The position numbers and the translations under genes were made by a program. The notes under the pieces are model-generated. The model ran no database searches, was not told the origin of the DNA, and saw nothing but the letters and a program-made list of their open reading frames with translations. Shown here piece by piece: positions 1 to 8,607 of a stretch of 64,000 nucleotides of DNA (the stretch's first letter is position 1; every line of letters starts with the position of its first letter). The stretch is from Lysobacteraceae bacterium PS02065. GTDB taxonomy: Bacteria; Pseudomonadota; Gammaproteobacteria; Xanthomonadales; Rhodanobacteraceae. Where the stretch lies: contig JASCPI010000007.1 of the NCBI GenBank assembly GCA_029959555.1, positions 62,001-126,000 on the forward strand, given 5' to 3'.

Positions 1-1
1 T

Positions 2-52
2 GCCGGCCCGCCCATCGATGCGACGACGCCCGCCATCCCCGTGGTCGATTGA
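2..52 (+). CDS. 3' end of a gene upstream of the RND pump (partial)
   Basis: An open frame enters the window at its left edge and ends at a TGA at 50-52, eleven bases before the RND pump start. Only 16 codons are visible, ending in a Pro/Ala/Val-rich tail (TTPAIPVVD). RND pumps of this type usually follow a periplasmic adaptor (membrane fusion) gene, and the spacing suggests one operon, so an adaptor subunit is the likely identity. The fragment is too short to recognise by sequence. Confidence 0.45.
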   Translation, partial: AGPPIDATTPAIPVVD

Positions 53-62
53 GGACGCCCGC

Positions 63-3000
63 ATGCGCACGAACGTCTCCGCCTGGTCGATCCGCAACCC
101 CACTGCGGTCGTGCTCGCCTTCATCCTGTTGACGATCGCTGGGTTGCACGGCTTCCGTTCGATGAAGGTGCAGAACTTCCCCGACATCGACCTGCCGATC
201 GTGACCGTCTCCGCGATGCTGCCCGGCGCCTCGCCGACGCAGCTCGAGAACGACGTCGCACGCAAACTCGAGAACGCGATGGCAACACTGCAGGGCCTGC
301 GCCACCTCGATGCCACGATCAGCGACGGACAGGTCGCGATGACCGTCGAATTCCGCATCGAGAAGCCTCAGCAGGAAGCGCTCGACGACGTACGCGACGC
401 GGTCGCGCGCGTGCGCGCCGACCTTCCGCCCGAGCTGCGCGATCCCGTCATCCGCAAGGTCGAACTCGCGGGCGCGCCGATGCTCGCCTACACCGTCGCG
501 TCGCCACGCCTGGACGACGATGCGCTGTCCTGGCTCGTCGATCGCGACATCACGCGGCGCCTGCTGGCCGTGCCGGGCGTCGGCGCGGTCACGCGCGTCG
601 GCGGCGTCACGCGCGAGGTGCGCGTGGAACTCGATCCGGCGCGCCTGCTCGCGCTGCGCACGACGGCCGCCGAGGTCTCTCGCCGGTTGCGCCTCGTCCA
701 TCAGGAGGCCTCGGGCGGACGCGCCGACCTCGGCGGCGCCGAGCAGCGCGTTCGCACGCTCGCGACGGTGGCCTCCGCCGCAGAGCTCGCGGCGATGCAC
801 CTGCCGCTCGCCGATGGCCGGCGCATCCGCCTCGACGAGGTGGCGAGCGTGCGCGACACCACGGCGGAACGGCGCAGCGCAGCGCTGCTCGACGGCGCAC
901 CGGTGGTCGGCTTCGAGGTCGTGCGTGCGCGGGGCGCCGGCGAGGTCGAGGTCGCGCACGGCGTGCGCGCGGCGCTCGAACGGCTGGGAAATGAACGTCC
1001 CGACCTGCACATCACCGAGGCGCTCGACGTGGTCGCACCCGTCGTGGAGAACGTCGACGGCTCGATGATGCTGCTCTACGAGGGCGCGCTGCTCGCCGTC
1101 CTCGTCGTGTTCGCGTTCCTGCGCGACGTGCGCGCGACCTTCATCGCCGCCGTCGCGCTGCCGCTGTCGATCATCCCGACCTTCGCGGTGCTGCATGCGA
1201 TGGGCTTCACGATCAACACGGTATCGCTGCTCGCACTGTCGCTCGTGGTCGGCGTGCTCGTCGACGACGCCATCGTCGAGATCGAGAACATCGAGCGCCA
1301 CCTGCACATGGGCAAGCCACCGTACCGCGCCGCGATGGACGCGTCCGACGAGATCGGCCTGGCCGTGATCGCGACCACGTTCACGCTGATCGCCGTCTTC
1401 GTGCCGACGTCGCTCATGGCCGGCGTGGTCGGTCGCTACTTCGTGCAGTTCGGGTGGACCGCGGCGATCGCGGTGTTCTTCTCGCTCGTGGTCGCACGCA
1501 TGCTCACGCCGATGATGGCGGCGTACCTGCTCAGGCCGCCTACCCGGGCGCCACGCGATGCCCGCTGGCTCGCTGCCTACCTCACCCTCGCGCGCCGCGC
1601 GTTGCGCCATCGCGCGGCGACACTCGCCACAACGCTCGCCCTGCTCGTCGGCGGTGCATGGCTCGCGACGACGCTGCCCGGCGAGTTCATCCCGGCGGAC
1701 GACGGCGCGCACACCCAGGTCACGCTGATGCTGCCGCCCGGCACGCGCCTCCACGACACGATCGCAGCCTCGGAGCATGCGCGCACGGCCCTCCGCGACG
1801 TCGCGCACGTGCGCAGCGTCTACACGACGATCGGCGGCGGCAGTGCCGGCCAGGATCCGACCGAACCCGCGAGCGCGCCCGTGGCAGGGGTCGGCTCGGC
1901 GGTGCTGACGGTCAACCTCGCACCGCGACGCGAGCGCGAAGGCATCACGCGCCAGGCGATCGAGGCCGACATGCGACGTGCGCTCGCCGCCGTTCCGGGT
2001 GCACGCGTCAAGGTCGGCATGGGCGGCAGTGGCGAGAACCATCTGATCGCGCTCGCCTCCGAGGACACCATCGCCCTCGAACGCCATGCCGCACGCGTCG
2101 AACGCGAGCTGCGAACGATCAACGGCGTCGGCGCAGTGACGTCGTCGCTCGGCGCCGTCGCACCGGAGCTCGTCGTGCGCCCGGATGCGCCGCGCGCGGC
2201 GCGTCTCGGCGTGACCTCGGCGGCGATCGCCGAGACCTTGCGCGTCGCCACGCTGGGTGACTACGACGAGGAACTCGCCCGACTCGATCTCGGCGAGCGG
2301 CAGGTGCCGGTCGTCGTGCGCCTGCCCGATCACGCGCGCACCGACCTCGACCTGCTCGGGCGTCTTTCCGTGGCCGGTGCCCACGGGCCGGTGCCGCTCG
2401 CGAGCGTGGCATCCCTCCACCTCGATGGCGGCCCCGCCACGATCACGCGGCGCGACCGCATGCGCAACGTCACGCTCGAGGTCGAGCTTGCCGGCCGTCC
2501 GCTGGGCGAGGTCGAGGCGGCCGCGGAGGCCCTGCCGAGCCTGTCCACGCTGCCGAAGGATGTGGTCCACGGCTCGGCCGGCGACGCCGAGGTCATGGGC
2601 GAACTCGTGTCGGGCTTCCTGCTGGCGATGGGCATGGGCGTGCTGTGCGTCTATGCCGTGCTGGTGCTGCTGCTCAGGGACTTCGCCCAGCCCGTGACGA
2701 TCCTCGCGGCGCTCGTGCTGTCGATACCGGGTGCATTCCTCGCGCTCGCGATCACTGCGTCGAGCCTGTCGATGCCGGCCATGATCGGCCTGATCATGCT
2801 CATGGGCATCACGACAAAGAACGCGATCCTGCTCGTCGACTACATCGTGATCGCGCGCCGCGAGGGCGATGCATCGCGTGACGAGGCGATCCTCGACGCC
2901 TGCCGCAAGCGCGCGAGGCCCATCGTCATGACCACGCTCGCGATGGGCGCGGGCATGCTGCCTGTCGCGCTCGGCTGGGGTGCGGATCCGAGCTTCCGGG

Positions 3001-3152
3001 CGCCGATGGCGATCGTCGTCATCGGCGGACTCGTCACCTCGACGGTGCTGAGCCTGCTCGTCGTGCCGGTGGTCTACGCGCTCGTCGACGACGGCGTGGC
3101 GTGGCTGAAGCGACGCGTCGCGCGCCGGCTGCCTGTGCAGACGAAGGCATGA
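63..3152 (+). CDS. RND-family efflux transporter, inner-membrane permease (HAE1/AcrB-like)
   Basis: Proton-driven inner-membrane pump of the resistance-nodulation-division family, 1029 residues, which is normal full length. It has the duplicated plan: TM1 (about residues 12-32), a large periplasmic loop, TM2-6 (about 335-540), a second periplasmic loop, and TM8-12 (about 850-1015). The proton-relay pair lies in VGVLVDDAIVE near residue 400, and the TM10 lysine lies in GITTKNAILLVDY near 915. An in-frame ATG at 18 exists, but it overlaps the upstream gene. ATG 63 gives a standard N-terminus (MRTNVSAWSIRNP) and follows the upstream stop by 10 bases. Substrate (drug, dye, metabolite) cannot be told from sequence. 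The final codons lie inside the first copy of a duplicated repeat (see 3143). Confidence 0.93.
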   Translation: MRTNVSAWSIRNPTAVVLAFILLTIAGLHGFRSMKVQNFPDIDLPIVTVSAMLPGASPTQLENDVARKLENAMATLQGLRHLDATISDGQVAMTVEFRIEKPQQEALDDVRDAVARVRADLPPELRDPVIRKVELAGAPMLAYTVASPRLDDDALSWLVDRDITRRLLAVPGVGAVTRVGGVTREVRVELDPARLLALRTTAAEVSRRLRLVHQEASGGRADLGGAEQRVRTLATVASAAELAAMHLPLADGRRIRLDEVASVRDTTAERRSAALLDGAPVVGFEVVRARGAGEVEVAHGVRAALERLGNERPDLHITEALDVVAPVVENVDGSMMLLYEGALLAVLVVFAFLRDVRATFIAAVALPLSIIPTFAVLHAMGFTINTVSLLALSLVVGVLVDDAIVEIENIERHLHMGKPPYRAAMDASDEIGLAVIATTFTLIAVFVPTSLMAGVVGRYFVQFGWTAAIAVFFSLVVARMLTPMMAAYLLRPPTRAPRDARWLAAYLTLARRALRHRAATLATTLALLVGGAWLATTLPGEFIPADDGAHTQVTLMLPPGTRLHDTIAASEHARTALRDVAHVRSVYTTIGGGSAGQDPTEPASAPVAGVGSAVLTVNLAPRREREGITRQAIEADMRRALAAVPGARVKVGMGGSGENHLIALASEDTIALERHAARVERELRTINGVGAVTSSLGAVAPELVVRPDAPRAARLGVTSAAIAETLRVATLGDYDEELARLDLGERQVPVVVRLPDHARTDLDLLGRLSVAGAHGPVPLASVASLHLDGGPATITRRDRMRNVTLEVELAGRPLGEVEAAAEALPSLSTLPKDVVHGSAGDAEVMGELVSGFLLAMGMGVLCVYAVLVLLLRDFAQPVTILAALVLSIPGAFLALAITASSLSMPAMIGLIMLMGITTKNAILLVDYIVIARREGDASRDEAILDACRKRARPIVMTTLAMGAGMLPVALGWGADPSFRAPMAIVVIGGLVTSTVLSLLVVPVVYALVDDGVAWLKRRVARRLPVQTKA

Positions 3153-3286
3153 CGTGCAGGCGGCCTGGCCCCACGGAGGTCAGGCTCATGATGACGAGAG
3201 CGCTTCCAGAACTGGGGTCAGGTTCATTTGTCCATGAAGGCGCTCGACGATGGGCAGATCTGTGCGGGACAAATGAACCTGACCCC
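3143..3286. repeat. First copy of a duplicated block with an inverted repeat
   Basis: About 143 bases that recur 198 bases downstream (3341-3483) with roughly 80 percent identity by eye. The copy starts inside the last codons of the RND gene (GAAGGCATGACG, which includes its stop). It ends in an inverted repeat: GGGGTCAGGTTCATTTGTCC at 3214-3233 and its exact reverse complement at 3267-3286, with 33 bases between. The spacer contains the palindrome CAGATCTG. Similar long palindromes in Xanthomonadales are often mobilised by Y1-transposase (RAYT) relatives. No such transposase gene is present in this window. Confidence 0.8.
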
Positions 3287-3340
3287 GCATTGCACGGCGC
3301 GGCATATCGCATGCCGGATACCTGTGGCGACGTGAACGTC

Positions 3341-3483
3341 GAAGGCATGACGCGAAGGCGATCTGGCCCGACAGTGGCAGGAACATCATGACCCCTGCAC
3401 TTCCAAGACTGGGGTCAGGTTCATTTGTCCATGAAGGCGCTAGACGATGGACAGATCTGGGTCGGACAAATGAACCTGACCCC
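3341..3483. repeat. Second copy of the duplicated block with the same inverted repeat
   Basis: Copy of the 3143-3286 block. The arms GGGGTCAGGTTCATTTGTCC (3411-3430) and its reverse complement (3464-3483) are identical to those in copy one, while the flanks and spacer differ at scattered positions. Conservation of the arms over the flanks suggests that the palindrome is the functional or mobile unit. The region 3287-3340 between the copies and 3521-3557 after them shows no gene. Confidence 0.8.
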
Positions 3484-3500
3484 AGAGCTGGGTCTGCATC

Positions 3501-3520
3501 GGACACATGAACCTGACCCC
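3501..3520. repeat. Solo half-site of the GGGGTCAGGTTCATTTGTCC repeat
   Basis: GGACACATGAACCTGACCCC, one mismatch from the right arm of the two palindromes just upstream. No left partner follows within this intergenic region, so it looks like a decayed or truncated third copy. Confidence 0.65.
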
Positions 3521-3557
3521 GGAGCTTCCCAAGGCCTGAAGGCCGGCGAACGTTCGA

Positions 3558-4052
3558 TCAGGGCATGCCGCCCCTTCGACCGATGCCCGGGCCCAGAGCG
3601 ATCACGGCGCGGATCGTCGCGATGAACACGTCCTGGTCGTGCGGAGTCGTCGGATACGGGACCACGATGCAGTCGCCATGGGCTTCGCCATTGCCCACGA
3701 CGAGGCGTGGCACGTGCGGAAGAAGCGCGTCCGCCGGACGATCCGCTTCGCGTGCCATCGCGGCACGCGAGCCGTCGAACAGGAGCACCTCGACGGCAGG
3801 CAGCGAGGCCGCATGCAGAAGATCGTGCCCACTCGCGAACACGTCGACGGTGAAGTCCGCACGCTCGAGGACACGACGCAGGCGTGCGATGTGCGCGATG
3901 TCGTCGGACAGGATGCCGACGACAGGGCCTGATGCAGGAGCCGGTGTGCAATGGGTGCGTGCAGAGCCTGCTTCGGAACGGCGGAAGTACAGGATGTAGG
4001 CGAGCGCGACGGCCGCGTAAAGCAGGACCAGCAGCGCGAGGAGGAGGTTCAT
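3558..4052 (-). CDS. Membrane-anchored receiver-like protein, unknown function
   Basis: 164 residues. Residues about 2-23 form one hydrophobic segment (LLLALLVLLYAAVALAYILYF) followed by arginine, typical of an N-terminal anchor with a cytoplasmic body. The body (about 45-155) resembles a response-regulator receiver fold: VVGILSDD with an acidic pair, a central LLFDGS strand with an aspartate, and a late strand DCIVVPYP. The usual lysine after the last strand is not evident, so phosphotransfer is doubtful and a pseudo-receiver is the better description. It lies 46 bases upstream of the mipA 3' end on the same strand, downstream of mipA, so it could be the last gene of that operon. No named family recognised. 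Confidence 0.6.
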   Translation of the reverse strand: MNLLLALLVLLYAAVALAYILYFRRSEAGSARTHCTPAPASGPVVGILSDDIAHIARLRRVLERADFTVDVFASGHDLLHAASLPAVEVLLFDGSRAAMAREADRPADALLPHVPRLVVGNGEAHGDCIVVPYPTTPHDQDVFIATIRAVIALGPGIGRRGGMP

Positions 4053-4098
4053 CGTGAAGCGGGTGGCGCGCGCCGGAGGCGCCGGCGCGCGCTGGACA

Positions 4099-4896
4099 TC
4101 AGAATCCGCGCGACAAGCCGATGATCAGCGACGTCTTGGTGTCGGCGCCGCGTTCGAGGAACGGGCTGTCGGCGATCCCGTCGGGCAGGCTGCTGTACTC
4201 GAGCGAGGCGAACATCGCCCACTTCTCGCCGATCGGCCGCGCGAAGGTGACGCCGATGTGCGGCACCGCGACGGATCCCGGCTTGTAGTCGACCACACCG
4301 CGCGCGACTTCCTTGTCGAGCGTGCCGTAGTAGTAGTTGGCCATGTCCTTCGACATCCACTTCACGCCCGCATTCGGGGTGATGCGTGCCTTGCCGATCT
4401 CGAACGGGTAACCGTACTGCAGCGAGGCCTCGTAGCCGCCGCTGGTGTCGGTGGCATCGGCGAGCAGGCCGAGCTCGAGCTCGCCGGCAGCACCGCTCCA
4501 CTTCGCCGACACGCCGAGATCGAGGCCGTCGTCGCGATCCTCGAGCAGGCGGTAGTCGAGGCCGTTGCGTGCGAGTTCGGTCCTGCCGAGATCGTCGATG
4601 TCGAAGCCGTCCATGCGCAGCGACGCGACCGCGCCGAAGGCGAACGTGTCGTTCTCGACGAACTGCCAGCCCGCGGTGATGCCGCGGAAGTAGAACTTCT
4701 CGCCCTGGTAGGTGACCAGCGGCACCGGCATCACGCGCGTGCCCTCGCCCGCATACGGACTGTCGGTGGCGACCACGGCCACACCCAGACCCCAGCGCGG
4801 CGGGCCACCGCCGTCGCCATCCTCGGGATCATCGCCTTGTGCCATGCCGGATGCCGGCAGCGCAGCCAGCAGGGCGGATATCAGCAATCGTTTCAT
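4099..4896 (-). CDS. MipA/OmpV family outer-membrane protein
   Basis: 265-residue beta-barrel protein of the MipA/OmpV family; some members scaffold peptidoglycan enzymes and others respond to osmolarity or antibiotics. A signal peptide (MKRLLISALLAALPASGMAQ) is followed by an acidic/glycine stretch and then alternating amphipathic strands, ending in an aromatic C-terminus (GLSRGF) as expected for outer-membrane insertion. A longer frame extends to 5058, but those residues are Arg/Cys/His-rich and overlap the kinase gene, so ATG 4896 directly before the signal peptide is the start. It lies downstream of a response regulator and kinase on the same strand, suggesting control by that pair. Confidence 0.87.
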   Translation of the reverse strand: MKRLLISALLAALPASGMAQGDDPEDGDGGGPPRWGLGVAVVATDSPYAGEGTRVMPVPLVTYQGEKFYFRGITAGWQFVENDTFAFGAVASLRMDGFDIDDLGRTELARNGLDYRLLEDRDDGLDLGVSAKWSGAAGELELGLLADATDTSGGYEASLQYGYPFEIGKARITPNAGVKWMSKDMANYYYGTLDKEVARGVVDYKPGSVAVPHIGVTFARPIGEKWAMFASLEYSSLPDGIADSPFLERGADTKTSLIIGLSRGF

Positions 4897-5023
4897 GTCG
4901 AACCGGGCCTCGTGCTCGTGGGGAGGTCGGGTGGCCGCGGCTCGCGCGGCGATCACCTCGTGCGCAGGCATCGAGCATGCGCAGGTCGAGCATGGCGAAG
5001 CGATGTCGCGGCGATGTCGAGCG

Positions 5024-6346
5024 TCAGCCGAGGTCCGTCGGCGGCAGCAGGCTCGCACCGAGGTCCAGCCGTGCGAGCGTGCCGTTCGACGGCATCGGCT
5101 CGATCGCGAGACGCCAGCCGAAGCGCTCGCAGATGCGGCCGATCAGGAACAGGCCGAGGCCCTGCCCGCGCGTCGGCGCGGCGGCGCGCAGGCTCTCGCG
5201 ATAACGGCGTGCCGTATCGGCGGCATCGACGCCGCGCCCCGAGTCCGCGATCTCGACGACGCCATCGCGCACGGCGACGAGGATGCGACCCTGATCGGTG
5301 TTCTCGGCGGCATTGCGCAGCAGGTTGCCGAGTGCGATGCGCACCATCGCCTCCGGCGCGTCGACGAGCGTCGGCTCGAGCTCGCCGAACTCGAAGCGCA
5401 CGTCGCGCTGCGCGAGGAGGTGTTCGTGGTCGGCGACGAGTGCGGGCAGCAGCCGGTGCACGGCGGTCACGTCGGCGGCGAGTTCCGACGAGGGTGTCTC
5501 GCGCGCGAGATACAGCAGCGCCGCCATGACTTCCGACAGCGAAGCGACGGCACCGTCGATGCGTTCGACCACCGGCTGCGACACCTCCGGCAACGGCTGG
5601 CGACGCAGGATGTCGACCGCACCGGACACCACCGCGAGCGGCGTGCGGAACTCGTGACTGGCCTGGTCGAGCAGGCTGCGCTCGCGTGCGATGAAACGCT
5701 CGACGCGATCGAGGTGCGCATTGCAGGCGCGTGCGATGACCTGGATCTCGTCCTGCCGGTACGAGGTGGGCAGGCGCTCGCCGGGCGAAGTCGGATCGAT
5801 CGCCTGCATGCGCGCGGCGATGTCGCGCACGGGGCGCACGAGGTTGTGGTGCAACCAGCCGATCACCGTGGCGATCAGCGCGATGAACAGCACCGCCCAT
5901 ACGATGCCGAGCAGCGAATCGCGGTTCTGCTGGCTCTCGAGCTCGTCGATGTCCACGATCGTGATCAGGCGCCCGCCGCCGAGCGGTGCGATGAACGCGT
6001 GGAACACGTCGTCGGTATCGAAGATGTCGGAGACGCTGCCTTCCGACGAATGATGGCCGAGCGACGCGGTGCGCAGATACTCCGGGACGTCGGACGGGAA
6101 TGCGTCTCCCTGCACGAACCACGAGCGCAGCACGCCGCTGCGCGGCAGCGGCGTGGCCGGATCGGCGGCCCATTGCTGCGCGTAGGTCCGCGACGTGGAT
6201 TCGAGGATGTCGCGCCAGATGCGGTGTTCGACCAAACCTTGGCTGCGCAGGCCCTGCACGCTCAGCGCGAGCATCATGAGCAGGCCGAACGCAATCAGGG
6301 CCATGCTGACCCACCAGTGCAGGCTGCGCGTCGGGCGGCTCGCCAC
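5024..6346 (-). CDS. Two-component sensor histidine kinase (HAMP type)
   Basis: 440-residue inner-membrane kinase that should phosphorylate the OmpR-type regulator encoded just upstream. TM1 about 13-33, a periplasmic sensor of roughly 115 residues, TM2 about 148-168, a HAMP linker (VRPVRDIAARM), then the dimerisation/phosphoacceptor helix with the histidine in SHEFRTPL near residue 231. The ATP-binding domain has an N box (NLLRNAAEN, about 340) and G boxes (DSGRGV; GQGLGLFL). The gene begins 7 bases after the regulator stop. The signal is unknown; the neighbouring mipA gene suggests envelope stress. Confidence 0.92.
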   Translation of the reverse strand: MASRPTRSLHWWVSMALIAFGLLMMLALSVQGLRSQGLVEHRIWRDILESTSRTYAQQWAADPATPLPRSGVLRSWFVQGDAFPSDVPEYLRTASLGHHSSEGSVSDIFDTDDVFHAFIAPLGGGRLITIVDIDELESQQNRDSLLGIVWAVLFIALIATVIGWLHHNLVRPVRDIAARMQAIDPTSPGERLPTSYRQDEIQVIARACNAHLDRVERFIARERSLLDQASHEFRTPLAVVSGAVDILRRQPLPEVSQPVVERIDGAVASLSEVMAALLYLARETPSSELAADVTAVHRLLPALVADHEHLLAQRDVRFEFGELEPTLVDAPEAMVRIALGNLLRNAAENTDQGRILVAVRDGVVEIADSGRGVDAADTARRYRESLRAAAPTRGQGLGLFLIGRICERFGWRLAIEPMPSNGTLARLDLGASLLPPTDLG

Positions 6347-6353
6347 GGCGCGC

Positions 6354-7097
6354 CTAGGTGCCTTCCGACAGGCGGTAGCCGACGCCGGTCACCGTGTGCA
6401 GCAGCTTGCGCTCGCCGTCCTGGTCGATCGCGCGCCGCAGCACGTACATGTGCGAACGCAGGAGATCACTCTCGGGCGAGGCCTCGCCCCAGGTGACGTG
6501 TTCGAGGCGCTCACGCGTGACCACGCGCGGACTCTCGCGCATGAGCACCTCGAGCAGGCGACGACTCGTGCGCGTCAGCGGGATGCGCCGCTCGCCGCGC
6601 ACGACCTCGAGCGTGCCGAGATTGAAGCGCAGGTCGGCGAGCGCGAGCACGCTCTCCCCGGTCACGGCCTGGCGTCGGCGCGCGACGAGTGCGCGCAGGC
6701 GCACCTCGATCTCGGCCAGCGCGACGGGTTTGACGAGGTAGTCGTCGAGTCCCGATTCGAAGCCGTCGATCTTGTCGGCGAGCTGGTCGCGCGCGGTCAG
6801 CATGATCACCGGCACGGCCTTGCGTGCCTGCGTGCGCAGTTTGCGCAGCAGCGTGATGCCGTCCATGCGCGGCAGGTTCCAGTCGAGCACGATCGCGTCG
6901 TAGTCCTTCGTCACGGCGAGATGCAGGCCCGACACGCCGTCGGGTGCCGCATCGAGCACGTGCCCGCAGGCCTCGAGGTAGTCGTAGAGGTTGGCCGCGA
7001 GCTGCGCGTTGTCCTCGATCACGAGGATCGACAGCGGCTCGGCCGGCACGGCGTGTCCGCGCATGTCGTCCATGTGTTCCATCATACCCATCGGCAT
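6354..7097 (-). CDS. OmpR/PhoB-family DNA-binding response regulator
   Basis: Cytoplasmic transcription regulator. An N-terminal receiver begins at ILVIEDN, with the phospho-acceptor aspartate in VLDWNLPRMDG and the conserved lysine in YLVKPVAL. The C-terminal winged helix includes LTRTSRRLLEVLM and ends in HTVTGVGYRLSEGT. It is first in a -strand set: regulator, kinase, mipA. Several ATGs compete (7148, 7097, 7091, 7085, 7073, 7064). ATG 7148 would add an Arg/Pro-rich tail; 7097 has a GAGG four bases upstream and is preferred, but the exact start is uncertain. Confidence 0.9.
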   Translation of the reverse strand: MPMGMMEHMDDMRGHAVPAEPLSILVIEDNAQLAANLYDYLEACGHVLDAAPDGVSGLHLAVTKDYDAIVLDWNLPRMDGITLLRKLRTQARKAVPVIMLTARDQLADKIDGFESGLDDYLVKPVALAEIEVRLRALVARRRQAVTGESVLALADLRFNLGTLEVVRGERRIPLTRTSRRLLEVLMRESPRVVTRERLEHVTWGEASPESDLLRSHMYVLRRAIDQDGERKLLHTVTGVGYRLSEGT

Positions 7098-7221
7098 CGG
7101 GCCTCGGCGGGGGATCGGGATGCCCGGCGCGCGACGTCGGCGTCGCACGCGGAGGCTCGCCGAGCGTGCACGAGGCGTGTCGCGGGAATGTCGTCGCGGG
7201 GATCGTGCCCGACAGGCCTGC

Positions 7222-8559
7222 CTAGCGCAGCTTCTCCGCCAGGTCCGGCCGCGCCACGAACACGTGCGCCTTGCCGAGCTTGTCGCGTCGCATGAGCTTC
7301 GCGTCCACCAGCCCGACCAGGTCGGAGCGGGCGGTGTCGTAGACGATGTCGTGGGTGCGCTGGTGCACGGCGATGGTATAGGCCTTGCCGGGGTTCTTCA
7401 GCGCGTTCAGAAGCAATGCGCGCTGGCGGTGATTGAGTCGGCGGGCCAGCGTGCTGCCAGGCTTGAGCAGGGTCTGTGCCTGCGACTGCGCCTGTTGCTT
7501 TCGGGCGATGTAGGCATGCACGCCATCGATGGCCTTCAGCAGGACGTCCAGCTGGTGGGCCACGAAATAGCTCGCATCACCGTCGTCGGACTCGCTGAAC
7601 AGGTAAGCGCGCGTGTACTGCGCGGGCGCCTTCTTCAGGATGCTGGAGATGGAAAAGTATTCCGTCATCCAGAATCCGGCGCGGAGCATGGACCAGTAGA
7701 ACAAGGCGCGCGCGGTTCGGCCGTTGCCGTCCACGAAGGGATGGTCGTAGCCGATCATGAAATGGATCGAGATGGCGCGCACCACCGGGTGGATGAAGTA
7801 GTCGCCGTCATCGTTCTGGTTGGCAAAGTCGCAGAGCGCCTGCAACCGTTGCGGAAGCTCGGCAGCCGGCGGCGGCACATGCAGGGTGGTGCCTGTCTCG
7901 TCTTCCACGACGATGTTCTCGTCCGCCCTGCGGAAGCGTCCGGCCGCATCCGGATCCTTCAGGGTGCCGTCCGTCAACATCCGGTGGATCTCGAACACGA
8001 TATCCGGCGTCAATGGCTGTTCCAGCCAACGCTTCAGTTCACGCATGGCCTTGAAGTTGTTGACGATCATGCGCTCGCCGTAGTCGCGGGGCGCGCGCCC
8101 GGAACGCAGCATGTCCTTGGCCACCTGCGTGGTGGTGGCCGCCCCTTCCAGTTGCGAGGAGGTCATCGCCTCCTCCATCAACGAGCGCATCAGATAGCGC
8201 TCCTGCATGGCACCCGAAGGAAGCGCATCGGCCCCCTGCAATGCGCCCGCCGCGTCGCGTGCCACCTGGAACAGTTGCCTCTGGATGCCGTCACTGCTGC
8301 AGACATGGAACAGCTTGCCGGACGTGTCACGCAGCGGGAGCTCCTTGCACAACGACCGCCGCGCCAGCTTGATGCCCAGCCACCACTGCTCGACATCCAG
8401 CCCAGGCGGCGGCGTGAGATGCCGCAAGTGGTCCCAATGCTCGTATACGCCCTTGACCTCGGCGCGGATGCCGCGACTCAGGATCTCCTGAATCTGTCCG
8501 GCATGACGCTGGAACAGGTTCAGCCAGGGCGGGGCGGGGACGGGCAGCTTCATGGGCAT
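7222..8559 (-). CDS. Fic-domain AMP-transferase with N-terminal inhibitory helix and C-terminal winged helix
   Basis: 445 residues. The active-site signature HPFVDGNGRTAR (about 271-282) is the complete Fic motif that transfers AMP from ATP to a hydroxyl side chain. SSQLEG near residue 133 fits the (S/T)xxxE(G/N) inhibitory helix of class II Fic proteins, which carry their own antitoxin in the N-terminus. The last about 80 residues (RLNHRQRALLLNAL onward) look like a winged-helix DNA-binding domain, so the protein could regulate its own gene. There is no partner antitoxin gene. Start ATG 8559 or ATG 8553; the first base upstream of 8559 is the end of a four-box inverted repeat. Target proteins unknown. 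Confidence 0.92.
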   Translation of the reverse strand: MPMKLPVPAPPWLNLFQRHAGQIQEILSRGIRAEVKGVYEHWDHLRHLTPPPGLDVEQWWLGIKLARRSLCKELPLRDTSGKLFHVCSSDGIQRQLFQVARDAAGALQGADALPSGAMQERYLMRSLMEEAMTSSQLEGAATTTQVAKDMLRSGRAPRDYGERMIVNNFKAMRELKRWLEQPLTPDIVFEIHRMLTDGTLKDPDAAGRFRRADENIVVEDETGTTLHVPPPAAELPQRLQALCDFANQNDDGDYFIHPVVRAISIHFMIGYDHPFVDGNGRTARALFYWSMLRAGFWMTEYFSISSILKKAPAQYTRAYLFSESDDGDASYFVAHQLDVLLKAIDGVHAYIARKQQAQSQAQTLLKPGSTLARRLNHRQRALLLNALKNPGKAYTIAVHQRTHDIVYDTARSDLVGLVDAKLMRRDKLGKAHVFVARPDLAEKLR

Positions 8560-8607
8560 CTACCGATTTTCTACCGAAACATACATGAATCGGTAGATGA
8601 TCGGTAG
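8560..8607. promoter_or_regulatory. Symmetric four-box operator abutting the fic start codon
   Basis: Four perfect heptamers in mirror symmetry: CTACCGA at 8560-8566 and 8571-8577, then TCGGTAG at 8590-8596 and 8601-8607. Spacers are 4, 12 and 4 bases. The proximal box ends at the base next to the ATG of fic. Reading towards fic, the central AT-rich spacer carries TATGTT, a possible -10, with the distal box in the -35 position, so a bound protein would block RNA polymerase and the ribosome site. This arrangement fits two dimers or a tetramer. The C-terminal winged helix of Fic itself is the leading candidate ligand (inference). Confidence 0.75.
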
